Below are positions 36,331-49,300 of a DNA stretch of 64,000 nt, one piece after another. The notes beneath the pieces are model-generated. The model worked only from the letters and a program-made list of their open reading frames with translations, was not told where the DNA came from and did not search any database. Position 1 is the stretch's first letter. Every line of letters begins with the position of its first letter. Made by a program: the position numbers and the translations under genes. Source of the stretch: Whalleya microplaca (Eukaryota; Ascomycota; Sordariomycetes; Xylariales; Xylariaceae). The stretch is taken from assembly GCA_022497155.1 (NCBI GenBank), contig MU385769.1:62001-126000 (forward strand). The letters run 5' to 3'.

Positions 36331-39300
36331 ATATAAAAATTATAAAAAAAATAAAATGCGGAAAAATATAATTATAAACAGACGCTATTTAATAAACTTA
36401 TTAAATTTTATTAAGCGCTTTTTAATTTATAAAATACGATATAAATAAGCTCGAACTAATATAGTTTTTCATATAGTATTAGCGAGATAATGTTTCCTTT
36501 TTAATTATATTTTATTAGTGTTAAATTATATTTTAGCTAGTAATAAAGGCAAGTATATTAAGTTTTTTATTACCTTATTAGCATTAGTAATTATGATTCT
36601 TTTAAAGCCGTCAAGCTTTTTTTATAATAGGCGTATTTTTTAAAGAAGTGATTTTAAATTAATAATATTAACTATCTGATTTAGCGCATTCGGTATAGAC
36701 GCTATATTCTCTTAAATGCTATTAGATTATGATATTCGGTAATTTTAGCGCCCTAATCCGAGTGCTTTACCTTAAAAAACAATTTTATAAATGCAAAAAG
36801 GCGGAAAGTATTTAGGGTCTATATTTTTAAAAATCAAATATTAATATTAGCTAATAAAATAGCAACTTAAAATATAGTATAAGGCGCATACTTAAATAAA
36901 GGAGGGAAAGGCGTAAAAATTTTATATTAATAAAAAACTATTTAAGTTAAAAAGACCTCCGCTATAATATACCTGTAATTTATTTAAATAAAGGTAATAC
37001 TATAAATTATATATTAAAAGAAAGGCGAATTTATTAATCTCTAAAACTATAATTTATATACTATATATAATTACCGTTTATAAAGCTATTAAAGTCGAGA
37101 TTAATATAACTATTATTACTGGGATATTAATTAGGGCAATCTTAAACCTTAAATTATTTTAAAATAGTAAATCCGCTTAAATTACCCTTATTAAAATTAG
37201 TAAGGTAGTTAAGGTTTAGAAATTTTATATATTTATAAATATATTAGTACTCGAAGCGTATTTTGCGCTAACAGTATTTCCTTTCGAGCTTATCGCCATT
37301 ACATAAATACTATTAGTATTAATAATCGCTAAACTAACGGTTTATATAATAGGATATATTATTAAATTTCTAATAAGCCGGATAAATAAGCTCGTTACTA
37401 AACTTAATATATTAATTTCTGTCGACTTTATGCCTAAGGTCTTATTTTTTATTTTTAGGAGCGAAATGCTAATAATTATTACCGTAACTAAAGTAGGAAG
37501 CCTTATTGTAATAATACTTAAAAACTTAATAACTATTATAAATATGGTGCTAATTTATAGTACCTTAAATATATAGCCAATTATTTTTTAATATTACAGT
37601 TTTAAAAAAAAATTACCCAAACTACCGGTAAAATTAATATAGGTGTAAATTAGGGTTAAGCCGGAACACTACCTACTATAGGGTTAGCGGTATTTGGTAT
37701 AATGTAATAAATATATATAAAAGCTAATCGTACTAAATAATATAAGCTTCCCCGCTAAAAGCTTTATTAGGTATAATAAAACTATTAATTTACTACTTAT
37801 AATAAAGCAGGGATTTAAAGGAATACGAGATAAATAAGAAATCAAAATTTAAAAAAAAACATAATTATAATATATCATTAGTTAAATTCGCTATCGATTT
37901 TAAATCGGTTATTAATAGTTTTTTAATAAAGATATTTCGGGCCGACATATATAATTAATAATACAAACTAACTAGCGTCTAATATAACTAAAGGGTCTAA
38001 AAGGCATATATCACTCGGAAAAAGCATCGATATAACCTAAATAAATAATAAAAAAAAAACTACCGAAACTTTTATTTTTATATATCAATTATAAAGGTTT
38101 AAATTAAGCAATTTATAAAACAGCATTCTATTAAGCGTTTAAATATTCTATAATTATTATTTTTTTAAACAAATAATATAAGACATTCCGTATTTTATTT
38201 TATTTACCTTAAATAAACTAACGCGCGCTTTTTTTTTAACCCTACTAAACTATTTTTAATATATCTAATAGGACTTATAAAAGCTATAATATATATACTC
38301 CAAATTATAGTATATTTTTTCTTTTAAACTTCCTATTATAAAATAGCCTATAATATAATAATAAATAATAACTGGGAAAAATATATAAGCGATATGCCGG
38401 TATATAACCTACTTTTAATCTTAAAAAAGCCTAACCTTAACTTCGATATTTTCGACCTTAAATAAACTACTATAAACTAAAAAAAATAACGCTATATTTA
38501 AAATTTAATAACTACTAATTTAAATAGTATATTTAAAATTAAAATATATTTTTAAACTTCCTTAATAAAATAAAAACTAGTAACTAATTTAAATAATAAA
38601 TATTTTGCCGATATATATACCCGGCTTAACTAAATTAAGCAAAAGATAGCGAGAAAAAAATAAATAAAACGCCTTATAACTATTATAAAAAAAGGCTTTT
38701 AATATATAACTTATATATTAAAAGTAATACAAACAAGCGTTAATAAACTAAAAAAAAAATTAAATAATTATACTCGCGCATTTATATAAAGCTTTTTTAT
38801 AGGCGACATAAAAAATATAAGCGATATATATAATAAAAAGTTTATTAAAAATATATAATAAAAAAAAGCAATATAAATTTATTAATAATAGCATTAAATT
38901 ACACTTTATTTATTAGTTAGCCCGGGTAATTACTCTCGGTTTCTAGTTCTACTACTTTTATATATATTATATTTAGCGGTTTACTTTTAACTAAATCGTT
39001 AAATAACTTATATTACTAAAAAACATTAATATATAAATTAAACCTATTTCTATTAAGACTTTTTAAAGACTTTTTTCTAGATTTTATTTAAGGTATATTA
39101 TAAATTTACACGCCGTATATTAAAATTAAGATTTATTTAGCTAATATAATAGTTTTTAAAAACAAAGTCCTCCTACCGCTTCCTATAAATAAAGTTAATA
39201 TTAAGAAATTAAAGCTATATCTATTGCCGCCCTTATTAAAAAGACCTTTCGCAATAAAATTAAACTTATATAATTCGAAAAACTAAAAACAAAGGTTAAA

Positions 39301-41279
39301 TATAAAAAATAAGTAATTACGTTAATAAATTACTATTTTATAAAAGCACTAAAAGGAAAGCGAATATAAAATAATAGCATTTAAAGTATAAATAAACCAC
39401 TATCGTAAAGATTTTAAAAAATAATAAAATTTAATTGTCTAAATTATCGATATAATTAGCGCTTTTTTCCGAAACTATTAGAACGCCGTTTAATAAATAT
39501 ACTAATATCGAAACCTTATTTAAATACTATTTGGTATTAAAACTTATGTTATTTATAATAAGAACTTAAACGTTTAAAGTTTTAATAACTCCTTTTTTTA
39601 AACGCCGAGCTAAAAATAAATTTTTAACTTTTATTATTTATTATATTTCCACCAATATATTATATATTAAACATTCCATACACTATTATTTATATCAGAT
39701 ATTTAGCTATTATAACTATTACGAACTACTTACATTACTTTCTTTACTAATTTCCAAGCTAACTTTATTTTATTATATAATTATAAATAAACTATAACCG
39801 ACCTCAAAATTATATTATATATTATAAGTTCTAGTAAATTTATTCTAACAGTTATTTATATATATATTATTATATATTTATATATATCGAACCTTATATT
39901 TACTTATAAACGGTAGTTATTATTTCTTAATTTTTATACTAATATAGTGTTAATAAAAAGATTAATTATCGACGTCTCGGGAGGCAGGATCGTAAAAAAA
40001 GGCGGAAGCGCGAACCGAGAACCGAACATCACTATCGGCGATTTTATTATTACAATTCCGCTATATCTACCCGAACTACTAATATAAAGTCTTATAAAAA
40101 AAATATTAGTTTAAAATAAGTCTTAAGGCAGTAATTAAAAAGTTTATAACTATATAATCGGGGATTAGCGGGTTTTTTAAATAAGTAATAATTATATAAT
40201 ATATTTTTAATATTAATTGCTTTATTATTATTAGTTTAATTTTAAATATTATTATAAAATATAATAAATTTATAAACTTTTAAATTATATATATTTTATA
40301 TATATATAATAACTGTTAATTAAGCAGCTAAAATAGCTTAGAAATTCTAACCTAACTACTTAATAAATTAGGAGATTAAATTCCTTCCGATATATATTAT
40401 AAGCTCCGTACGTATTACTAAAAATAGTAGGTCTTACCTATAAAATATAATTATTACAGATAATTTAGCTGCCGACTGTATTAAATATAAACCGTTAAAA
40501 ATCAAAAACCGCCGGGCGTATATATTAAGTATTTATCTCGAAATAATTTATAATATTTAAAAAATTTATTTATATTATAATATATTTAGGCTATTTAATA
40601 CGTTAGGAGTTAGTTTATAATATATTATAAACATTTATAACGTAATTTATATTACTAATTTAGTTTTAATTTTATTATTATTAATAAATATCCGTAATAT
40701 TTATAATTATATGCCGGGTAATTAATTTTAATAATATTAGACTAAAAAGGATATATATTTCCTTATAGTGTTAACAATAATCTAATAGCCTCCTTATTAA
40801 ATTTAAATCGGTTATAAACCCTTATAAGCAAATTTATATCTGGCGCTTATATAAACCCGGATATAATAATCCGATACTAATTAATATATAAAAATATAAT
40901 AATGTTTATATAACTTTCTTAATTAGTAACTTTTTCGGTAAATATATATCTTTATAATATACCGTTTAAATAATACTTAATTTAATAATAAGTTTATAAC
41001 ATTCGATTTAATTATAATTTAGGCCCGCTTATAAAATATTTAATATAAAATATTTTAACTCTTTTTTTTAAATTCTTTCGGATAATATTAAGGTTAAATT
41101 AAAGCCGCATAATACCGGCAATTTTAAGATAGTAATTTTAATAATATCGCTAATAAACTATATTATCTCGTTTAAATTATTTATTTTATTATATATTATA
41201 ACGCTTTTCTTTATTTAATTAAGAAACCTTTCTTTAAATTTTCCCCCGGAAATTTTTTCACTCTTACTTTTAAACCTTT
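36331..41279. other. RIPed DNA, no assignable feature
   Basis: About 5 kb. A small less AT-rich pocket at 39960-40080 (GGGAGGCAGGATCG...GAACCGAGAACCGAAC) stands out but has no recognisable content. No repeats or element ends were identified. Confidence 0.3.
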
Positions 41280-42320
41280 TATTTCCGAAAATTTCTATCC
41301 CCCAATTTCCGAGACTTATTTGTTGTCGCTAAAAACGTGCTATAATATTTAATAAAAAAGACTTAATATCTCTTAGGGCTAATATTAGCTAAGGCTCCCG
41401 GAAAAAAAAAGTCACATTTATTAACAAGCTTAAACGGCCGGCTAAAAGACAGAAAATTAAATAATAGTTAGATATAAAGAGATACTAAATTAATATTATA
41501 ATTTTATAATTAAATAAAAAAAAATAGATATAAATATTATATAAAAATTAATTATATAAAATAAATACGAATATAAAATATACGGCATATTTACTAAAAT
41601 TATAATAGGCATATAAAATATTTCGTAACTTTCGCTATAAAGTGATTTATTATTTAGCTATATATAATTTAAATCTTTAATAGTAATTTAATACTTACTT
41701 TTATTATATACCTTAAACGTTAAATTTTAAAAGTACTATAGCTAAAAAAGCATTTAAAATATAAAAGACGCTTAATTTAAAAAGGGCTAAAGCTATAAAA
41801 ATATATATAGCTAATTTAAAAGTACAAAAAGCGCTAAAGCTATAAAAATATACACTACTTATTTAAAAGCACGAAAGGCGTTAAATTTAAAAGGCGCTAA
41901 AAGCTATAAAAAGATATACAGCTTATTTAAAAGCATAAAAAGCGCTAAAGCTATAAAAATATACACTACATATTTAGAAACACGAAATACGTTAAATCTA
42001 AAAGGCGCTAAAAACTATAAAAAAATATAATTTATTTAAAAGCACAAAAAACGCTAAATCTATAAAGTATAAAAAATTTTTAAAGCTAGAAAATTTACAA
42101 AAACCCTAATCGTAATAAGCAGTAAAAAATAATAATATTTAATTTTTAAACCTAATAAAACCTTAATATAAATATATTTATATTTTATTTCCGCAATATT
42201 ATCCGGAAAAAACGTCTGCTTTAACCTGTAATAAAGCTTTTTACGCCTGCTAAAAATTATAAGCCGGTTTAGATTTTATAATAAACTCCTTAATATTAGT
42301 TAAACGGATAGTGTTTCGGA
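41280..42320 (+). pseudogene. Decayed Lys-rich coiled-coil-like repeat protein
   Basis: A plus-strand frame can be followed from FRDLFVVAKNV (about 41310) through KKKVTFINKLKRPAKRQKIK (41405-41470) into a repeat zone at 41784-42065 with units such as QKALKL.KYTLLI.KH and KALKAIKRYTAYLKA, and on to about 42320 (EKTSALTCNKAFYAC). Nearly all stops are TAA/TAG in CAA/CAG-like positions. The product would be very basic and helical. The family is not recognised; a transposase tail or a DNA-binding protein are possible. Confidence 0.4.
41784..42065 (+). repeat. 111-bp higher-order repeat (63 + 48 bp)
   Basis: GCGCTAAAGCTATAAAAA-type anchors occur at about 41784, 41831, 41894, 41942, 42005 and 42051, i.e. 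alternating steps of about 48 and 63 bp. Both are multiples of three, consistent with in-frame coding repeats. Confidence 0.8.
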
Positions 42321-43319
42321 TAACTTTTATTAGGCAAAATTGCGTAACTTTAATTAATATTACTTTCAAAAATCTAATATTAATATTAGCGTTTTTTTTA
42401 AAGTTTAATAAATAAGTAAATATTTTAAATATTCCTTTTAAAGGCTATTTATATATATACATAATTTTTTCGGTATTATTTAAATAGCTTATTAGTAATA
42501 ATAGCGATATACTAGCTAAAGCTATCCATTATTTCGCTATATATATAAATCGTTTAAATTAAGCTTTTGTTATAAAAATATTTACTATATTTTTTTATAT
42601 ACAGAAATATAAGTTTATAATAACGCTAAAATTTCTATAACTAATTATAAAATTAATTTAGTTACGGCGTTTGTTTTTTTAATAATATTAGCTAAAAAAA
42701 CTAGCAGCCGATTAAGAAATACGTAAGCAAGTTTAAATAAAATAAATATATTTTATTTATTAGTAATAATCCTATCGATTGTTTTAAATATAGTAGTAAT
42801 CCGGCTATTTACGGACGTGATATTTTATAGTAAAGTTGTCTTATAAAATAATAACAACTAATATTAAAAGATTCCCTTATAATTATCAGTAAAAAATACT
42901 CTCGCATCTAATTTAATTAGCAATTAGGCAAGTTATTATACATTTATAAATTTCGAGGGGGGTTTTAATTACTAAATATTAAAGCTTTTATTAAAGTGGT
43001 ATAAAGGTATTGCTATTTAAATATTTATTTTATTAGACGTATATTTAATATTTATTAGGTTAATTAAAAATAATAACATATTTTAAAATAGCTAGATAAT
43101 AAAGTATTAATTTATATATAAAAAAATAGCTAATTTATTAATACTATAACGCTAGGTTAAAAATAATATTTAAAAAATATAAACTTTAAAATAATTTCTT
43201 AGAATTTATTTTCGATATTTAATAACGCTTATATTATTAATTTATTTTTTCTCGAGCACTAGCGCCTAACTAAAATAGCACCGATATACGATATAAATTA
43301 TCTTATAAAAAAAAATACC
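42321..43319. other. RIPed DNA, nothing assigned
   Basis: Includes GAGGGGGG at 42954-42961, a purine tract of the sort found next to LTRs, but no LTR pair was found. Part may belong to the flanking fossils. Confidence 0.3.
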
Positions 43320-43773
43320 GTATAAATAAAAAATAAAAGCTAAATAAATAATATATAAAAACCCCAATAATTATTTTAACGGGTACTTTTTTTATGTTTG
43401 CTAACGAAATAAATTTTGCGGTTACTATTAATTAGACTTATGTAATACGGATAGTAAATATTCCGATAAATAACTAAGCTAGAAAGAAATGTCGGAACTT
43501 ATAAAAATAAATATAAGTTTTAAAATATCTTATATAGCCGGTTAAGCTTTTAATACTTTACAGACAACTATTATAAGTAGTTCTTTTTTTAATACCAGCC
43601 TTACGACATTTATAACTTCTTTATTACCAGTAAAAAGTCGGCTTAATATAGCTATAAGTATCGGAATCGGCGTTGCTTTATTTATTACCATTATTTTAAT
43701 AATAGGCTTCTTATTTCGGCAGAAGCATCTAAAACGCTTGGTAGTAGAAAAAAATAACCTTAATTATTTTTAA
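43320..43773 (+). pseudogene. Decayed single-pass membrane protein gene (C-terminal part)
   Basis: One plus-strand frame ends at TAA 43771-43773. It reads FCGYY, one stop, LDLCNTDSKYSDK, then Ser/Thr-rich SSSFFNTSLTTFITS, then a membrane segment SIGIGVALFITIILIIGFLF and a basic cytoplasmic tail RQKHLKRLVVEKNN. This order (Cys-bearing ectodomain, Ser/Thr stalk, GIGVA-type helix, Arg/Lys stop-transfer) is typical of many fungal plasma-membrane proteins. AT-rich DNA favours hydrophobic codons, but the G/A/V content and the charged tail are not what random AT sequence gives. There are no stops from 43546 to 43770. N-terminal limits are unknown. Confidence 0.5.
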
Positions 43774-45640
43774 TTATTATATATCTTAAATAATAACGGT
43801 ATACTTTATATCGCCGGTATTAAATAAAAAAGGACTAACGAGTAAATTAAAAAAGTAGCTAGCTAAAACGGCAAAGCTATTATTATTATTGCCTAAAATA
43901 TTTTATAGCCTTATTAAATTATCTTTAGAAAGCTATATATATCCGGTAATCAGACTTAAAAAGCTACGGCTTATCGAAGTAGCCGAATATAATGCGTCTT
44001 ATTTTACGCTATATTTTAAAGGGACGCTAGCTTTTTTACGCGCGGGCTATAAGTATAATTAATATATTATAAGCTGGATTTAGCTTTAAAGGTATAAACG
44101 GTTTATTATTATAAATAGAGCGTTAAAACTACCCCTTACGAGTATTAAATATATCTGCCCGCTTTATTTTTAAGCTTATTATTTATTTATTTCAATAATA
44201 TAAGGTTGATTTAGGCAACCTTTTTATTTAAAATATTAAAATATAGGGTAAAATAAACTAAGGTTAATATAAAGATTAGCTATTTGGGGTCGTAAATAAT
44301 TTAATATATATATATAATATTTATAATATGCTTTATGCTATATTAATTCTCTATATTTAAATAAATATAAAAAGTACTTAATTTTTTTAATTCTTTAGCT
44401 AATAATTATATTAACTTAACTAGCTTATTAGTAATATTAAAATAAACGTAAATAATAAATATTATTATAGTTATAACGATAAAATTATCGTTTTCGGATT
44501 TTTAAAGCGCTTTTAAAGGTTATATAATTACGAGTTATAAGCCCTTAGCTAGCTATTTTAATATATAGCTATTCGATTATATAAATAATATAATATATTA
44601 CTATTTTAATTAGTAGCGTTTTATATACAGTTTTTATTTTTATAAAATTAAGTATAAACTTTACTATATTAATTAATTTTAAAAATAATTATTTTATAAA
44701 TAATATATAAGATTAGTATTAACTATTTATTTATATCCGGTATCTAGCTATTAAATTAACGCGGTATGTTATTATTTTAACCAAATATATAATTATTAAA
44801 ATATACCGCGAGAAAATTATATTTATTATTAAATAAAATATACTAGAAATAGCTATTTCGGGCGTTTGTATTTTAGTTTATCTATAAATAAGTTTATATA
44901 TTATCGTAAGATTATATTAATAGTTATAAACGGCTGTTTAGCTTTATATTCGATTTTTATTTATTATAAAGGCGTACTATTTTAAAAAACCCTAGGTATA
45001 ATTTTATTACATTTTTATAAAGGAATATATAGTTGGTTTAAGTGTTTACTTAAGAAATAATGCGCGAGTTTATTAAAACGTAAATCTTAAGTAATATAAT
45101 ATTATATTCTTTTGTTTAAATACGAAGGATATAAAGTAATATTACCTTATTATTAGCATATAATATTTCTAATATTTCTAACTTAAAATTTCTTTAAAAG
45201 GGCTTTATTAAATCTAATATAAGTATTTTTACTTTCTAGTAGTTAAGAGCTTAATAACCGAGTTTTTAAACTTGGCGATAAAGCTTTGTTTTTATACTAC
45301 CGGGATTTAAGCTATCGATATTAAAAGTATTTTATAAAGATATATTTATAGTATTATTAAAAATCTAAAATATAAAAAATTCTGCCCCCTATTCCGACCT
45401 AAATTATATTTTGCGTTAAACTTTAAAGGGTTTTATTATTACTTCTATTAGTTTATATATTATAGCCTTAGGTATTATAGATTTATTAGATTTTTTAAAG
45501 CAGGCTTTTTTTAATATAAAAATATAAATTTATTTAGTTTCGATTTAAGTACTCGTTATTAGTTTTATTATAAGCTATAGCATTATTAAAATATGCTGCC
45601 TATTATAATATAAATATGCCATTATAATAAGGTATATTTT
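43774..45640. other. RIPed DNA, nothing assigned
   Basis: Saturated AT-rich, with some GC-richer words near 43920-44110 (TTATCGAAGTAGCCGAATA, ACGCGCGGGC). No supported frame or repeat. Confidence 0.3.
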
Positions 45641-46370
45641 ATTTTGTTAAATATATTTTTTTGTTTTTATTATTGCCGTTTTATTTTTGGCTATTTTTTA
45701 TATAATTTTTTTAAAGTACCCCTAAAATATTATCCTATTTATAAAATATAGTTACATTAACGGCATTATTATTATATATTTACCGATTTTTAAAAATATT
45801 TTATATTAATATTTTATAAAATCTCGTATCTATAAAAATCTATTTCGGTATTACCGTAAAATTATTTATTCCTTAAATAATCTTTTTTATAATTTAAATT
45901 ACCGTTTTTATTAAAACAGCCTCGATAGTTATTCTTACCGCGAAATAAAGTATAGTTTTTTTCGGCTTAATGTTAATTTTAATAATAATATTATTAATAT
46001 ATACCTTAATATATATAAAATATATAATTCGAAGCTATAATAAAATTACGAGCCGTAAGCCTACAATTTCCCTAATATAAAAAATAGTCGGGCTTTTATT
46101 AAAAGTTATAATATTTTTTAATGTTTCACTTAAATTTATAGCTTACGATATTCGACTATTTTTTTTAGCTATAAATATTATTATGCTATAGCTAATTATA
46201 GCCCGCAAAATCCGAGCTCGAGTAACTTAAAAACTAGTAACGGCAAACTCGCTTATTTAAAAAAGGCTATAAGCTAACATATCCCTCGAAAACCTTTTTA
46301 AAAATAACTCGGCATAAATTAACCGCTAAACTTTTATATCTATATTATAAACCTATCTGTCAGGCTTTTA
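45641..46370 (+). pseudogene. Possible decayed multi-pass membrane protein
   Basis: A plus frame from about 45770 to 46370 has about half the stops expected from its composition. It reads LTALLLYIYRFLKIFY, VILTAK, IVFFGLMLILIIILLIY, IRSYNKITSRKPTISL, FNVSLKFIAYDIRLFFLA and IIARKIRARVT, i.e. several hydrophobic segments separated by basic loops. Hydrophobicity alone is weak evidence in such AT-rich DNA; the alternation with charged loops is what suggests a real protein. Family unknown. Confidence 0.25.
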
Positions 46371-49300
46371 GTATATTAATTATAAAAGATTAGCTATATA
46401 AATATAGCTTAATATTTTACTAAAAAATAGCAAGATATAATTAATAAAATATAAATTAAGGTATTAAATTATTTAAATTTAATTTTATATTAAATTATAT
46501 ATTTTTTTACTTTTTTTTTACTATTAATTAATTGATTTATTTAAGTCGGGAAATTATTATTAAAACCTAACATTTATTTTAGTAATTAAGTTATACTTAA
46601 TATTACGAGATAAATATATAAAGTAGCTAAATAATATAATTATTATATAAAGATCTAATTAACTAGTTATTTTTCGAATAATCTTTATATATATAATATT
46701 AATAAAAAAACCTAACATTTAGTATTATTAACTATAATATATTAAACGCTATAATATCCGAACTATTAATTATTAAATAGCTTTTAAGCTAAAGATATAA
46801 GGGCTTTTTTATGCCGCGTAAAAATTGTTTTAAGGCATTTAATTATAAAGGAAAGGTTAGCTATATTTAATTAAGTATTAATAAGTAATTTCGCTTTAGC
46901 TATTTTTTTATCTTTTACTCCTAGCGAAAAAATAAGCTTAAACGGGAATAAATTTCCGAACAAATTTTCCGACAAGTTTTTAAATAAATTACCCGGTTGT
47001 TTATTTGGCGAGCTTAAAATTTCTATAGAAAAAAAACCTATTATAATAAAGTCTTCTGTCTTTTTTAAAAGTATGTCCTAGTTTATATAGCTATTTAGAT
47101 TAGTAATATTATTCGACTTATCGATTAAAAAGCTTACTAACAAAAAAGTGCTAATTATATTTGCGAATAAACTAAATACCGAATTACTTTTAGTCGGAAG
47201 CTTTAATAAATTAGGTTACCGATAGTACTAAATATTTTATTTATTTGCAACTATTTTAAAATTATTTAAAGTAAATATTTTATCCGAAAGTAACGTGCTA
47301 ATATTAGCTAGTACCCCGGGGCTCGATTTATAAAAAGTAATGCGGCTATTTAGTTTAATTATTACGCTTATATTTTTACTATAAAAACGCGTATAAGTAT
47401 TAGCCTTTTTATAAATACCTTATTAACAATTAGCAAGTTTTCAAGCATAATTTTTATTATAAAACTTAAAACGAGATATAATAAATAAGTTTAAATTTAG
47501 CGTCAAATTAAATTATATAAATAAATTAGTAAAAACCCTTATTATTTCTTACAAAAATAAAATATAATAAGCTATAAAAAAAACCTAAATAGCAGTATAT
47601 TATTAAATATTTTATATAATTATTTATACTTACAGGCTTTTAATATAAAAGTAAATATAATTTTTTTAGCAAGTCCGATTATAATAAAGAAAGGGGTTTA
47701 AACGCTAACTAAAAACGGAAACGCGCGCTTTTTTCTCTAAAGTTTTATTTAAAAATATATCTATATGCCGCCCGCTTTTTTGGCAAAAAAAACCGGATAA
47801 TATAGGCTTAAACGGTTTTTATATTTCTATTAAAATATATAATAAGCCTTAGTTTTCCGGCAATATAATATAGCTTTCGGCAGTATATTAAATAAGCGGC
47901 TAAACTAACTAAAAAATAACTATTAAAAATAACCGTTTATTTTAAACTCGAGCGTAATATATATTTAATTAAAATTTTTTTTATTTCGATAATTAAGTTT
48001 AAGCTATTTTTTTTCTATATAATAATAAATATTACTTAATACTTTTATATTGCCTTTTATACGATTTATATATTCTTTGCTTTATAAAAATTTTAATATA
48101 TACTTTTTTAGCTTATTCGATTAAGGCTGACTTTATTATTTATGCGATACGTCTAATATGTCTTATTTTTAAAAAAGCGTTTATAATATAATATTATAAG
48201 GTTAAGCATTATTATTATACTTTTATATTTTTTTATAAATATTTACGCCTTTTTTTTTTCTGACTTAAAAAACTTAAAAAACACGTAATAACTTTTATAA
48301 TTATTAATTTTTATCCTTTATTTTTTAATAATTAAATAAACGTTTTATTAAATTAGCTTAATGTTTTATCGCCTATATATTTTATAGCTTATCGATAAAT
48401 TAAAATATAAGCAATTTTATATATAATTATCTATATTTTTATTATTTTAACCTTCCGCTTACAGGCTAATTATATTATAACATTTAGATATATTATAAAT
48501 AACCTTATATTTTTCGGTATTTTTATTAATAAATAGAAAGCTATAAGTATTATTTTAGGAATTTTAGCTTTAGCTATCCGGTTTTTTAAAAGCCGATTCG
48601 GGAGTTTATACTTTTATATATATATAGCCTTTACTTTTAGTACATTTAAAAATACTTTTTAGTATATTTTATTCCTCCTCTCGCCGTCACTAATTATTAA
48701 GGCAGGCATTTTTATTATATTTAGCCTTTAGGTATTAACTATATTAATTTACTTAATTAAATTAATTTATTATAAAACCTTTATAAAAATTATTCGCCTA
48801 TTTAAAAATAACAATATTATTTAAGTTTAAGTTTATATAAAACGCTAAATAAAAATCACACCTAACAGCTACTTTTATATCTTTTTCCCGATAATCTTTT
48901 AAGTTTATAATATCTTTAATAGCCATTTTGTTATAGCTATATTTTATAGTATTAATAAAGTATTAATTTATAATAGTGTTTAATATATCTCGTTTATATT
49001 TTCGAAAAAAATATATTTAGCTAGTTTTATAAGGCTGCGCGAAAATCGGTTTATTTTATTTAACGGACCTTATAGCTAGCATTTTTTTCTCGAGTTATAT
49101 AAAAACCTTTTTTTTATAGCATAAAAATTAAGTATACTCGGGGTTTTTTTTATTGCTACTTATATAATAAGACGGAAATAATATAATACCCGAGTTAAAA
49201 AGCAGTTATATAATTTAAAAAAAGCAGACGTTAAGCTACTAATAAAAGAAAGGGATTTAATATAAAAAAATAAATAAGTTTTTTAAAATTATTAGCGTTA

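Noticed and set aside
42950..42965. GAGGGGGG as polypurine tract of another LTR element
   Set aside because: No repeat pair or TG...CA ends could be found around it.
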